Below are positions 37,901-49,269 of a stretch of DNA of 64,000 bases, piece after piece. The notes under the pieces were generated by a model, which was not told where the DNA came from, made no database searches, and saw only the letters and a program-made list of their open reading frames with translations. Origin of the DNA: Sphagnum magellanicum (lineage: Eukaryota > Streptophyta > Sphagnopsida > Sphagnales > Sphagnaceae); contig CM038912.1 in NCBI GenBank assembly GCA_021904315.1, forward strand, positions 9,449,061 through 9,513,060, in the 5' to 3' direction. The first letter of the stretch is position 1. Each line of letters starts with the position of its first letter. The position numbers and the translations under genes are program-made.

Positions 37901-39780
37901 TCAAATTCTTAAATCTATCAATAAACAACAAAACCTTTTACTATTGTTTGTACTTCTAAAGGTCATGACTTGAAGTATGTTTAATATTGTGTTCATCTAA
38001 ATAGGGTTTTTTTGTGTGGAAATGTTATCTGCTTATAATGTTTTAGGGATTGGAGCAAATTGATACTACCGATTTGGAATATCCCAGTGACTCTCCAAGT
38101 TTGGAGAAGAAATATAGCATTGGCCTTATTACTAATTTAGTGGACACACTTGGTGTTTTTGACTTTTAGTAGCAAAAATCCAAGCTAGAGGATGAATTGA
38201 AGATGGCCACAATAATTGCAAAGGATAAAAGTAGGAAGGCCTTCCAAGGTGAAGCTTTGTTGAAGGAGGAAAAAGAAAAATTTGCTCGATTGTTAGATTA
38301 GAATTATAGAAGGTTACACATAAAGTTGGAAAATTTGTCAAGGAAGAAAAGACCATCCAATTTCAAATGGATGGAATGAAAAAAGGTGGTGGTATGTGTT
38401 TTTGGCCAACACCCATCATGCATCCAGCAAAGATTCCAAATGATTCAATGCAATTCACAATATGAATTTGCCATGTCTCAAAGTAATTCATCGAAACCTT
38501 TGTAACTTTAATCACAACATTTGCCATTGATGAATTGCATCAAAACATGGCAAATGTTGTGATTGAAGTTGTGAAGGTTGGACTTGACAGCTTCAAATTA
38601 GATGGTTAGTTTAACATCCATTATAGACAAGTTTTGTTATACTATTGTACCATGGTTTCGTATTGCAATTACACCTTTCTAAATGGTCTAAAATAACACA
38701 TTCAAAGTTATTTATAATCAATTTACATTTTCTATTTGTAGATTTAACAATGGAAACCAAGTGCACAAAGTTAAAATCCATGCAAACCATTGGAAACCTT
38801 GTGTGGCAAGTTCAGCATGACACTCTTACACTTGATAATAGTCCCAATGGAATTGTCTCATGCACAAAACCTACAATAGATGGAATTGAAAAGCTTGTTG
38901 CTTTCTTACAAAATCACACATGTATGGCATGTCATTTAAACCAAATGAAGTTGTAGAAAAGGGCCATCTAATTAATGCATGTTTAAACTGCATTTTTCAA
39001 ACATGTAGCTCTTAAACATAAAGCAAGTGTGGAGCCACCATTGAAAAAGATGAAGCTTCTTGGACACATGCTTGAAGATTTGAACAATAAGCTCATCGAG
39101 CCAACATCTCCCATAGTGGACGAGTCTAATAAGTTCATCAATTCTTCCTACTATCTTTTAATTTCAAATAACTCACAATTGCAATTAAAATTTGATATGC
39201 CAAGTAATACTTTCATTTCTTCATAATTGCCCTTGTTGAAATACATTCATGTTGAGTAGGTGTGCTAGAGGATGAAGTTAATCAAGATTTTCAAAACCCA
39301 ATGAAGGTTCTATGGTATGCTAAAACAAACCAACAAGGAAAAAAAAAAAAAAAGTTTCAAAGCCCAAGGGTAAATCTCAAAGTCTATCAACCAAGTCACC
39401 AAAGCCTGGCAAGCTATTTAACCTAAATTTTCCAAACAAGTTGACCAATATGGAGATTGGGTTTGATGAGAAGCCCTAAGATGTAAATTGTATGTTGGGT
39501 AAGGATTTACCAAATCTACAAGAACAAAACACTGACGCAAACCAACAAATTATTACAATACCCAAGGATTTGCTTGGTAAATTTTTGGAATTGTTAAAAG
39601 GTAAAAAACCTTCAAGTATGGAACAGTCTAAGGATGATGTGATTGACATTAACCACCCCTCTAGAAATAATTCAAAACCACCAAAGGGTGGCTGCAATAC
39701 TTTTATTGTATTAAAAAAGACCATCAACACATGTTTTTAGGAAGATGGTAAGAAAGGTATGGGTACAAGGTCTTCATCCA
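35000..39780 (+). pseudogene. Broken multi-exon gene-like remnant with coiled-coil exons
   Basis: A series of plus-strand coding-like blocks in the same order as exons: about 35,015-35,250; 37,440-37,812 (charged coiled-coil ending at CTTTGCAG before GTATGT); 38,048-38,380 (another coiled-coil, rich in Lys/Glu); 38,745-38,955; 39,010-39,226; and 39,240-39,740 (basic and Pro/Ser/Lys-rich, with PKDLLGKFLELLKGKKP). I recognise no family. The blocks carry a number of in-frame stops, mostly of the TAG kind. Sequence downstream (40,160-40,510) is repeated in inverted orientation at 52,524-53,045. This suggests that the whole is a transposon-borne gene and not a single-copy host gene. Exon limits are approximate. 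Confidence 0.45.
36305..36840 (+). repeat. Tandem duplication, unit about 265 bp
   Basis: The segment 36,305-36,570 is repeated at 36,575-36,840. Shared landmarks are GCTAATATTTTCATTC, ACAAAGTAATGTATG, GTGGTTTGTCATTGGCACAA, CATTGGAGGGACTATTG and TATTGGTTGACA. The duplicated unit interrupts the plus-strand gene-like remnant, possibly in an intron. The two ORFs of 67-69 codons in it are the same frame duplicated and do not represent separate genes. Confidence 0.85.
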
Positions 39781-40159
39781 AGTTTTAGCTATAAAGTTGT
39801 TGTGAATTAAAATTCATCCAATTTTTTGTGCTTTTTATTTTTTGTACATGGTCTACTTAGTTTTTTAATGTTGAGCGAAATTGAACAAACCCATATGTAG
39901 AGTTAACAAATTTTGTACTTTAAACTCCAAGCAGACTGAATTGTTTATTGCCTTGAAACAACTTTTTGAATTAGAGATGTGGACCAATTTAGTAGAATGC
40001 AAGGACAGTTGTGAAAGAATAGTGGTATAGTGCTTTGAAGGCAATTATGATATTTGATAAGACATTTTTTTAAGACTAATATTGTACAATTTTGAGGCCC
40101 AACAAGGAGAATTTTTGTTCAAATGCAGATCTTATATCTTGGTTTTTAACACTTGTGAT

Positions 40160-40510
40160 AATGAAAACAATGAAACATGAACCCATTCAAGAATATAACA
40201 GTATTTGAATTATTTACAATTTGAATTTATTTCATTCAAATCTTAGATATTTGGTTCAATTGTGTGTTTATTATATGTTCTTTGTCAAGTTCATTTTGTT
40301 ACCATGGGATCCTATGTTTTTTATTCTAAGATTTATAGGAGTTGAATGGGTGCTCATAATGTAGTTGTTGAATATGAAGGTAAAATTTCAACAACTAACT
40401 CAAAGTTAGTCTACTCCAAGGACTAACTCCTTCAGTGGTAAGGATTGACTCCTTGTTTAGTTGATTAAGTGTTGTGTCATTGGCACATAGAAGTTTGTTG
40501 CCTACATAAA
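40160..40510 (+). repeat. Dispersed repeat, copy 1 (inverted relative to 52,524-53,045)
   Basis: Contains GGTTCAATTGTGTGTTTATTA, GAGTTGAATGGGTGC and the AAGGACTAACTCCTT block. All reappear, reverse-complemented and in mirrored order, at 52,524-53,045. The copy includes part of the ~124-bp array unit described at 46,014. Confidence 0.75.
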
Positions 40511-42290
40511 CTCTTTGTTTAGTTGGTAGTCTAATTAAAGGTACTTTATGTGGCTCAAGTAAACAACATTGTTTTTATGTTCAACCATTTTTAAAAAGTA
40601 AATAATGGTTATGGTTCATTTTTCACCATTAATAAAATGGTTTGTCATTAGCATTAAAATGTTTTCCAGGATTAATTACTTTGCAAAAGCAAATTAGGTC
40701 AACTTTGATAATTGCTAATAACTTTTTAAATCATTGTTAATTCAATAGTTATTACAAAGTAACTTATATTTTGCAATAACTTGGATCATGGTTCAAATCC
40801 TTACGAGCAGCTCTATGGTTGAAATTCAACATAACCCTTGCTTATAACGTGCACCATGTTGGCTCCATTTCCAAATTTTGAATTCATTTTTCTTCTAATC
40901 CCAACTCTGTAAATGGATAATTTGGATAATAAAAATTTGGTGGTTAAGATAATAATTAAAAAAAACCAATTTACACTTTACATTGGTGGTCAAGAGAATG
41001 GAAATACGTCACAAAGAAAATTAACTAATCTCTTGGTGTTTTCAAATTTCTGGACACCAATAGATTTGATGTCATTTGAATGAGCATTGTGAGTCTTCAT
41101 TTTTCAATAGTGGGTTCTAACATTCGTAATGTTGTTGCAATGAGGGTATACATTCTCCCACTTTTATATTTTATTTCTAAATAGATGTGTATTGTAATCT
41201 CATACGTGGAGGGTGCTTCCAATATGTTCACTATTTTTCTTTGGTGGTTGTGCCATGACTTAGTGGCATGGAAAGATCTTTTATGAAAACTATCTTTGTA
41301 AGGGAGATACCCCTTCATGGAAGGAAATTCATGAAAAGCCATTCATATATATATTGCAAAAAGTTCAATTCTAATTTGAACATTCCATTCAATAAAGCTA
41401 ACACTTTTTAGACTTTTTTTCCTTGTATTCTCCAACCATATATTTTCCATTCAAATGAATTTCCCATTCTACAACAATATTCTTTAACACTATCTAAATC
41501 GTAGGCATATATAATTTTGTAACATTTTAAATTGCAAAAATATAAACATGATTATTTTCAATTTCATACACTATATGATATAAATTATATAAACATCAAT
41601 TATTGTATAAAGTTTTATAATTTAATAATTATGAAATAAATTTCACATTCAAATTATTGAATTAAATAATTATAAATTTCCTGATTTCAAAACTTGAATG
41701 CTCATTACATTATTTTTAATTAAAATTTAATATCATAATTTTAGTTAACTTCATTTAATGTTTCAAAATTTATATAATGATATATATATATATATATATA
41801 TATATCTTCATAATTTTTTTGAATGACTTAAATTTCAAATTTAATTGAATTAATTCAAAATTCAAAATATTTGTAGCAATTTAGTTCCTAAATTTTGAAC
41901 TTGAATTTTATTTCTTATATTCTAGATCTCCAAGTTATGAAATATTTATAGTATTTACAAGCTCAATTGTATAAATTATGGATCAATTGTTTATTTTGGG
42001 GCTTTTACAAGGTCAATATTGATTTCATCAAGGATTTGAACTACCAATAATGAAAGTTTTCAAAAGAATGATATTTAGAAGACACTGGAGTAGGATCCAT
42101 ATATGGATACATATATGAATATCCATATATATGATTAGACCCTAAACCCTAAAAACATATAATTTTAAATTTAGTATACCTATGTGATTGCATTTGCATA
42201 TGCAATTATCTTGGATGGCTAAATAGACCCTATGTGTTAGCAAAATGTGACCTCATTGACTCTTTCAATAGAAGCTAATTTGACAAACCT
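40511..42290. other. AT-rich, no gene seen
   Basis: Contains a TA microsatellite at about 41,779-41,805 and a short telomere-like ACCCTAAACCCTAAAA at 42,139. The 81-codon minus ORF at 41,097-41,342 has no recognisable feature. Confidence 0.5.
41779..41805. repeat. TA microsatellite
   Basis: About thirteen TA dinucleotides in succession. Confidence 0.85.
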
Positions 42291-42299
42291 TCCACATAA

Positions 42300-43140
42300 T
42301 TAATGTCACATGAACCAAAGATTGCTTGTTTATGTGGGAGGTGATCATAATGGTTAGAAGTTAATGAAAAACATGAACAACAAGACATATTTATATCGAG
42401 GAAACTTGCCATGCATTGTAATGCTCCATACAAACTCATGGACAAGTTGGTGCCTATTATTGGACAAATTGTCCATGTTACACATGAACCAAAAATTGTT
42501 GTGTTCATGGTCCAAGTGATCATACTAATTACAAGCTCACTGATGAAAGACATGAAAAAAAATAGAGTTAATATGAATAGACTTGCCATTACAATGTTCC
42601 ATATAAGCCCATGGACAAGTTGGTGCCTATTACTAGACAAACTATCCATGTTACACATGAACCAAAGATTGTTTTGTTCAGATGGGAGGTGATCATTACA
42701 GTTCCAAACTCCCTAATGAAAAAATGAACAACAAAATTTATATTGAGGAGACTTGCTATGCATTACAATGTTTGATATAAACCCATCCAGATAGGTTGCT
42801 ACCTAGGACTAAGCAAAATGTCCATGTGACACATGAACCAAAGATTGATGTGTTCATGGGAGGTGATCATATTAATTACAAGTTCATTGATGAAAAACAT
42901 CAACAAGAAAAATTTAATATGAATAGAGTTGCCATTACAATGCTTCATATAAGCCCATGGACAGGTTGGTGCCTATTATTGGACAAACTATCCATGTTAC
43001 ACATGAACCTTGAAGATTGCTTTGTTCACATGGGAGGTCATCTTCATAATTAATAGCTCCTTAAAGAAAAACATGAACAACAAGATGAATTCATATTGAG
43101 TAGACTTGGAAATTTACAAGTTGGTGCCTATTACAAGTTC
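42300..43140 (+). repeat. ~175-bp tandem satellite, about five units
   Basis: The start motif ACACATGAACCAAAGATTG recurs near 42,307, 42,483, 42,655, 42,832 and 43,003, so the spacing alternates between about 171 and 177 bases. Each unit also carries GGGAGGTGATCAT, GAAAAACATGAACAACAAG, and TGGACAAGTTGGTGCCTATTA (the last in most units). The length is close to one nucleosome repeat, as in many plant satellites. The ORFs at 42,275-43,053 on both strands are translations of the array. Confidence 0.9.
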
Positions 43141-44247
43141 TGACCAATGAACACTATTACAAAATGTGGGTGCAATTCAATGGTCCCTATTCACTAAACT
43201 AGTGAATTCACTGCTTTTTCACTAGTCCTCATTCACTATAACTAGTGAATTCACTCAAAATCCAATGAAATCACTTGACGTACAAGGACACCTTTTGTTG
43301 TAATGCTTGAAAGACATGGAATGAAAGACAATTCAACATGATAATAAATTTGTAATCACAAACTTTTTATATGACCATTTTCAATTTCATACACTTTTAT
43401 ATAAATTCTATAGATGTAAACTATTATGTAAAATCATATACTTCAATAATTTAACAATGTTAATGAATTTCACGTTCAAATCATTGAATTTAATCATTAT
43501 AAATTACCCAATTTCAAAAATTGAATGCACATAATTTGTTTTGATTCAAATTTAATTTCATAATTATAGTTTACTTCATGTTTTCAAAAACCAACAAGTG
43601 AAATTATATATTAAATTTACATAAATAAGATAAATTAATCTTTGTAATTTTTAAAATTAAATTAAATTTCAGTTTTAATTGAATTAGTTTTAAAGTCCAG
43701 ATATTTGTAGCAATTAAACCTAAATATTGAATTTCAAATATATATTTTATGTTCTAAATCTCAAAGTTATGAAATATTTAGATTTTTTAGTTCCAAACTT
43801 AACATGTTAATGAAATTTTTAATCTAATTGATGTAATTTGATGTTTTAAAGTTTGATTATTTAATTAATTAACTTATAATATTTTATTTCTTTCTTTCTT
43901 AATTACATGTTATATTGTTAAATCTTAAAAACATGATAAGGAAATTATGCATTATTTTAGTACATCTAAATTTATAATATTAAAAAATTGAATAATTTAA
44001 ATTTAAATTTAAATATAATTAATTTGAAATTCCACATCTTGGTAGCAATTAAACCTAAATTTTTTATTTCAAGATTAATTCTTATGTTCTAAATCTTAAC
44101 ATTATTTTTAGTTCTAATTTAAAAATTAATGTATATAAATTATTAGATGATGGACATGTTATTCAATTTGTGAATTTAAGAAACTAATTGATGTACGGGT
44201 CCTTGTTCAACCTTGTATTAGATCCAAAGAAACCTACTAGTGGGCTG
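43141..44247. other. AT-rich, no gene; paired AGTGAATTCACT palindromes
   Basis: Near 43,200-43,255 the perfect 12-bp palindrome AGTGAATTCACT occurs twice within about 42 bases, with CACTAG between the copies. The rest is AT-rich without coding frames. A CACTATTACAAAATGTGGG sequence at 43,152 looks like a CACTA terminus, but no matching right end was found. Confidence 0.5.
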
Positions 44248-45978
44248 CACTAGAAGAAATCCCCCAAAATGCAACCAATGCATTTGTAACTACATGCAAC
44301 TAATTGTCCTTTGTAACTAACTTTTATTGGTTTTACAACTACTTTGCACCCTTCGTCATTCTTGCAACTATGTTGCAACTACATTTGCAACTAATAATTT
44401 TTTCATCCTAGACTCTAAGAATGTTTTTCATTCATGATCATGTCCATATGTCCCATTAATTGCAAATGGAACGAAACTTAGATGCACCTCTAAGGTGTTA
44501 AGATAGCCCCTAGTGGTGTACATAGGTGTATTAGGAAACTTTTGAAAGGTATGTGTACTTTTGCTAAGTTATATTAAGGGTATAATGGGGGTATGTTTCC
44601 ATTGGTGTATTTAGTCTGTATTTATGCAAACTAACTAACTACCTACCTACCTACTTACATATGTTTGTTTACCTACCTAACCTAGCCTATCAACCTATTT
44701 ACTTATATGTTTACCTACATGTTCTAGCCTAGGTTACTTACCTACCTCACATAAATTATTACCCACTTATTAATTAATTGATGATTAAAATTAGTTACAC
44801 TTATTTTAAATTAATTGATAACTAATAGTTCATACTTAGTATTTATAATTAATAGTTCATGATTATTAAATATATTAATTATTTATGTGTTTCTATATGA
44901 ATTATTTATGAATTATTTATAATTATTAGCTAGTTAACTATTATTTAGTTAATTATTTAAATAATATATTCAGTTATTTATTACTTAATTATTAATTATT
45001 TAATATTTTAGTTATTTTGGATTATTTAACTGAATTCTATAATTAATAATTAAATTATGAAGTATCATTTAATAACTATAATTAATAAGTTAGTTAGTTA
45101 TTACTTAAATTAACTATTAATTGGCTAATATTTTAGTTATTTACTTTTATATAAAAAATTTATTAACAAAAATTTATATGTAATAAGTTGGTTAATTAAT
45201 TATTATTTAAGTCAATTATTTTTCTATTTATGAATTAATGATGTATAGCTAAATGGATTTTTTATTTAGTTATTTAAATAGTTAGTTAGTTACCTATCTA
45301 CTTACAAAATTAAAAAGGAGGACAAAAAATATAAGATAATATTTTTAGTTGCAACCTAGTTTACAACTAAGTTGCAACTTCAATTTTTATCCCATATGTT
45401 TTGTCCTCCATTTCCATCTTGAAAATTATATAAGGAGGAGGCTTCATCCTACACTTGCACATAAAAAACACATGTCAATTGGGATGAGTCAAAGGAATTT
45501 AACCCTTAAAAAGTTGAACCCCAAAGGTTAAACCTAAAAAAAATTTAAAATATTTTCCTACCTCCTTAACCTACCTACCTAGTCCCACCTACCTACCTAA
45601 ATATTGATTTAAAATTAATTTTGACCAAAATCCAAAAATGCCACATTGCATATTGGTATTATGCCATGTGTTATAATCTAAAACCGCTTAAATTAGATGA
45701 TGAGGATCCATTATCTATTTTTAAAACAAATTTTTAAAAAACCTTTTTCAATTGCCACTTGCCATTGTGTGAATTGATGATTTTTATGGTAATATATGAA
45801 TAGCATACAATAGTATATGGATGGTGAAATATTTGTTGACCATTGACTTCATCCACACGTGCAACTAGTGCTTAATGTAACTTGTTTAATGCAACTGGGT
45901 AATTTTCAATAACAAATGTCTTTTGCAACTAGAAAATAATTGCAAATGGTAGTTGTTTTTTCTAGTTTTCTTTTAGTG
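44248..45978. mobile_element. Non-autonomous CACTA-type element C
   Basis: The left end reads CACTAGAAGAAATCC and the right end TTTTCTTTTAGTG (reverse complement CACTAAAAGAAAA). Left subterminal motifs are TTGTAACTA, TGCAACTA and ACAACTAC; right-hand counterparts are TTGCAACTAG, GCAACTGGG and GGTAGTTGT. The flanking trinucleotides are CTG and ATG, so the target duplication is imperfect. The interior resembles element B (TAATTAATT runs, CCTACCTACC stretch at about 44,640-44,700, and an ACAAAATTAAAAA(A/G)G segment). It has no genes. It lies only about 300 bases from element D. Confidence 0.75.
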
Positions 45979-46013
45979 ATGGGACATGTTTAGAATCTAT
46001 AATCTAGGAAAAA

Positions 46014-46281
46014 AGAAGTTGTGCAACAATATGTCTTGCAAAATGAAAATAGTAGGATTTAGTCCCAACCATTAAACAAGGAGTTAGTCCTTGTAGTAAG
46101 ACTCACTTTGAGTTGGTTTTGAAGTTTAACCTTCATAAAGAAGTTGTGTAACAATATGTTTTGTATAAAGAAAATATTAAGAGTTAGTCCTATCCATTAA
46201 ACAAGGAATCAATCCTTGGAGTAAGACTCATTTTGCATTGGTTTTGAAGTTTAACCTTCATAAACAAGTTGTGTAACAATA
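46014..46281 (+). repeat. ~124-bp tandem array, left part, split by element D
   Basis: Units begin GAAGTTGTG(C/T)AACAATATGT at 46,014 and 46,137, and a third starts at 46,263 and is cut off at AACAATA by the element. Each contains GAGTTAGTCC, TAAACAAGGA, TTTGA(G/T)TTGGTTTTGAA and TTTAACCTTCATA. The array resumes at 52,524. Confidence 0.85.
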
Positions 46282-46899
46282 CACTAGAAGAAAATTGGGA
46301 TTTTGTAACCAACAAATTTGCGACTAGTTGCGACTATTTGACATTTACAACTATTGTTGGTTATATCTACAACTACTTTTTGCATTTGAAGCCGCTTACA
46401 ACTACTCTATGACTAACTTACGACTAATGGATTTTTTCATCCTTTCATTTGGATAGTTTTCAATACAATTTCCATCCAAGAAGACCCCTCTACCTACCAT
46501 TAGTTGCAAATGTCACCAAATGAGTCATAGCCCTGTGAGATTCCAAATGTATTATACATATTTTAGGCATAAGGGGTCCACAATTGTGTATTGAATGTAT
46601 TCTACTCATTATTATATGGGTACATATTAAGATGTACCCATATATTACTGGTTATGTATAATGGTTGTATTTAAATTGTATGTAAATTGTATTTGAAGCA
46701 TACTTGAATATGTATTGCATACATCACCTTAGTTTTTGTCTAGTTTATTTATGTCAAATTTGTTTAAAATAATATACAGATTATACCCAAGTCATATTAC
46801 ATGCCTTATGTGGTTTTCCAAATTAGTGTTCCAATATATTTGCCCAGATTTATGTGTTGCAGTCTAATAGGGGACAACACCTAAGGAAGTTATGGACTT

Positions 46900-47532
46900 G
46901 GTAGAATTATGCTAACCCATGTCAAGCATTTTGAGTGGTTTTAAGTCTACTGGGCCCTAGTTGAAGAAAGTTGTTGTTTCTGTTGTTGCAGCTTGTGAGA
47001 TGGGATAGGCATACGTGCGGAAAGTAGGGTGCAAATAATTTTCAACATTGAATATGTATCACATTCTTAAAACAACAGGAAAACTTTGACCACAATTTCA
47101 GCAAGCACCCAAAAGGGATAGCTAATGAATACCTAGTCTCCTGATTCAATCTGCAACTAACATCTGTGAGAGTGAGTTAAAATGGAAATGAATCTTGTCT
47201 GAAAATAAACACTTTTGCAAGGGAAAACCAATCCATTGATGCAAATCACTAGGAAGTCAAACAATGCTCAATCAAGTACACATACTATTCTGACAATAAA
47301 CTGTAAACACACATACAAATCTGGTTGCATTACAGATTCCGACGAGATTTCAGTGTAGAATGCTCTCAGAGTACCAACTCTATATGAAAAGAAACTAATG
47401 TTCTTGCAATTTTGACTACTTTTATTTGTACAAATCTTTAGAATACTCTCTTGTGCAAGCCTTCAACAATGGGCAGACACAGTCTGTTGTAATACCCATT
47501 CAAAGAGAAGTGTCGTTCAAACAATTGCCATG
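46900..47532 (-). other. Probable captured 3' flank of the HIR copy
   Basis: Less AT-rich sequence following the HIR stop codon up to about 46,900, beyond which the CACTA subterminal sequence begins. It is likely the 3' UTR and downstream DNA carried along with the gene. No separate gene seen. Confidence 0.4.
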
Positions 47533-49125
47533 TTAATTCATATGGCCAGCTTGCCTTTGCAGTAAACCATTACGGGTTTGCTCTGCAACATCACGCACAG
47601 CACCAGGACCATGTGGGATGAACACCGTGGAGTTCCTGGAGCTTGCATCGATTTCTTTCATTGTGTCAAAGTACTGTGTCACCAACACCATGTCCATAAC
47701 TTCCTTAGGTGTTGTCCCTGGAACATTGTGTGAGAAGGCTAAAACACTCTCCCACAAGCCATCAACAATTGCCTGACGCTGACGTGCAACACCCACTCCT
47801 GAAAGATACTTTGCCTTTGCCTCCCCCTCTGCTCGCTTCACCTAAAGAGTTTTCTTTGCCTTTGCCTTTTCCCGAGTGGCCACCTTCAACCTTGCAGCTG
47901 CAATCAAGAAAAAGTGCACTTATTTGGTTCACAGATCTTCACAATCTATAAAATTGCAGGTTCATTCAAGATAGTTCTAGTCAAGAAAAACTTGACTTGC
48001 TGAAGAAGACCATCTCTCTCTCCTGATTTGTATCAATTACTAAGTTGACATCAATTTCCATTAGAGAATAGATCTTGAAGAGCATCCAATTTAACATTGA
48101 ACTGGAGCATGGGACAAAAAGACATAAGAGAGAGACATGAGTCTCCTCACCTACATTGATTTCGTTCATGGCCCGCTTGACAGTCTCATCAGGTTCAATG
48201 TCAACAATGAGAGTCTGCACAATCTCATACCCATAATTCCGCATGGCCTGTAATATTTTTGTCAGCAAAAAATAAACTGTCAGAATCATCTATTAATTGC
48301 TACATATACCCACATCTTCCATTACTCCAGCTAGGGTTGGAGAACTGAAAGCATTCTCAAACTGCTGCCAGGTGAAACAAAAATGATTGTTATAAAAAAG
48401 GAATAAAGAAAATTGACCTTCTCAAGTTCTTCTTCCACGTTCTTTGCAATGTCATTCTTCTGCTGAAAAACATCATCAAGAAGCATCCTTCGTACACTGG
48501 CCCGCACAACTGCTCACAAACAAACAACAGCATTCTGTTCAAAATTGAAACCTGATCACATGAGGAACACATATATATATGTCTATATAGTTGCCATTTT
48601 GCTTAAACATAAGGCCTACTCATTGAAATCCGATACCAATTACATCAATTGTTTGCAACAAGGACTGCTATACTTAGCATCAAATACATATGATTTGATT
48701 TGTTCCCGTGGATTCGTGAGCTTATAGAAGGCATCTTTAGCAGTCTCAATGTGTGCTCGATATTGCACTGATGCCACCACAGTCACAAAGACATTGTCCT
48801 GAACATCACAGACACACAAACCCCACAATTCCTACCCCTGAGCTTTGATTCATCCTCACAAGACCACTGATAAAAGATCCAAGCAGGCAGGCAGGTGGGT
48901 GGGCGGGGGAGAGGGGGAAAAAAAACAACACCAGACCTTGCTCTTGGTTTTGCATTGGACATCAAGCTGCTAGATGCGAAGGGACAAAACACCTGCAACA
49001 TTGACACTACAGAACCATGGGACACAATGGCAACCAGGGCTAAGCACAATACTAAATTTTCCGAATTTTTCCTTGATAGCAACAATGGATTTGTCCACCT
49101 AGTATAAACCACACACCCGCCCCAT
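47533..49125 (-). pseudogene. HIR (hypersensitive-induced reaction, SPFH domain) gene copy, full length, decayed
   Basis: HIR proteins are plasma-membrane SPFH/prohibitin-type scaffold proteins linked to plant defence. Five exons on the minus strand: 49,125-48,937 (starts MGRVCGLY; Gly2 for myristoylation, Cys5; then [10 protein letters not shown] and PGCHCVPW), 48,798-48,678 ([15 protein letters not shown]), 48,509-48,418 (DDVFQQKNDIAK), 48,247-48,151 ([23 protein letters not shown]) and 47,897-47,533 ([40 protein letters not shown]). Together they make 287 codons plus a stop, the usual length. Defects: TAG at codons 9 (49,099-49,101), 52 (48,970-48,972) and 185 (47,842-47,844), each where HIR relatives have Gln, and intron 2 starts CTAAGT, not GTAAGT. 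All other junctions are GT/AG. No frameshift is seen. It cannot be translated as a whole as it stands. Confidence 0.9.
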
Positions 49126-49269
49126 GTCTCCTCCACCCCACCAGGTTTGAGATCTGCACAACACAACAACAACAACCCATTTTCAACACTCAGATGATGC
49201 ACCAAAATTTGGCATAAGTAAGAAGACTTAAACCCCATCAGTCCCTAAACCCTAAACCCTAAACCCTAA
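49126..49269. promoter_or_regulatory. Short head-to-head spacer with telomere-like repeat
   Basis: Only 144 bases separate the HIR start codon (minus) from the DUF639 exons (plus). The right half contains four tandem CCCTAAA-type units (about 49,242-49,269). In plants telo-boxes (AAACCCTAA) occur in promoters; here the repeat may also mark the join between two captured fragments. A promoter function is inference. Confidence 0.4.

Noticed and set aside
42275-43053. ORFs of 85-127 codons on both strands
   Set aside because: Repetitive peptides produced by the ~175-bp satellite.
43152-43260. A fifth CACTA-type terminus (CACTATTACAAAATG)
   Set aside because: No matching right end with a 3-bp duplication was found; nearby CACTAG/CTAGTG words belong to the local palindromes.
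48895-49107. Plus-strand 70-codon ORF inside element D
   Set aside because: Antisense to HIR exon 1 and the adjoining intron.
47533-49125. Recoding of TAG as Gln to explain the HIR copy
   Set aside because: No vascular plant nuclear genome is known to reassign TAG, and the changed splice donor in intron 2 also points to decay, not to an altered code.
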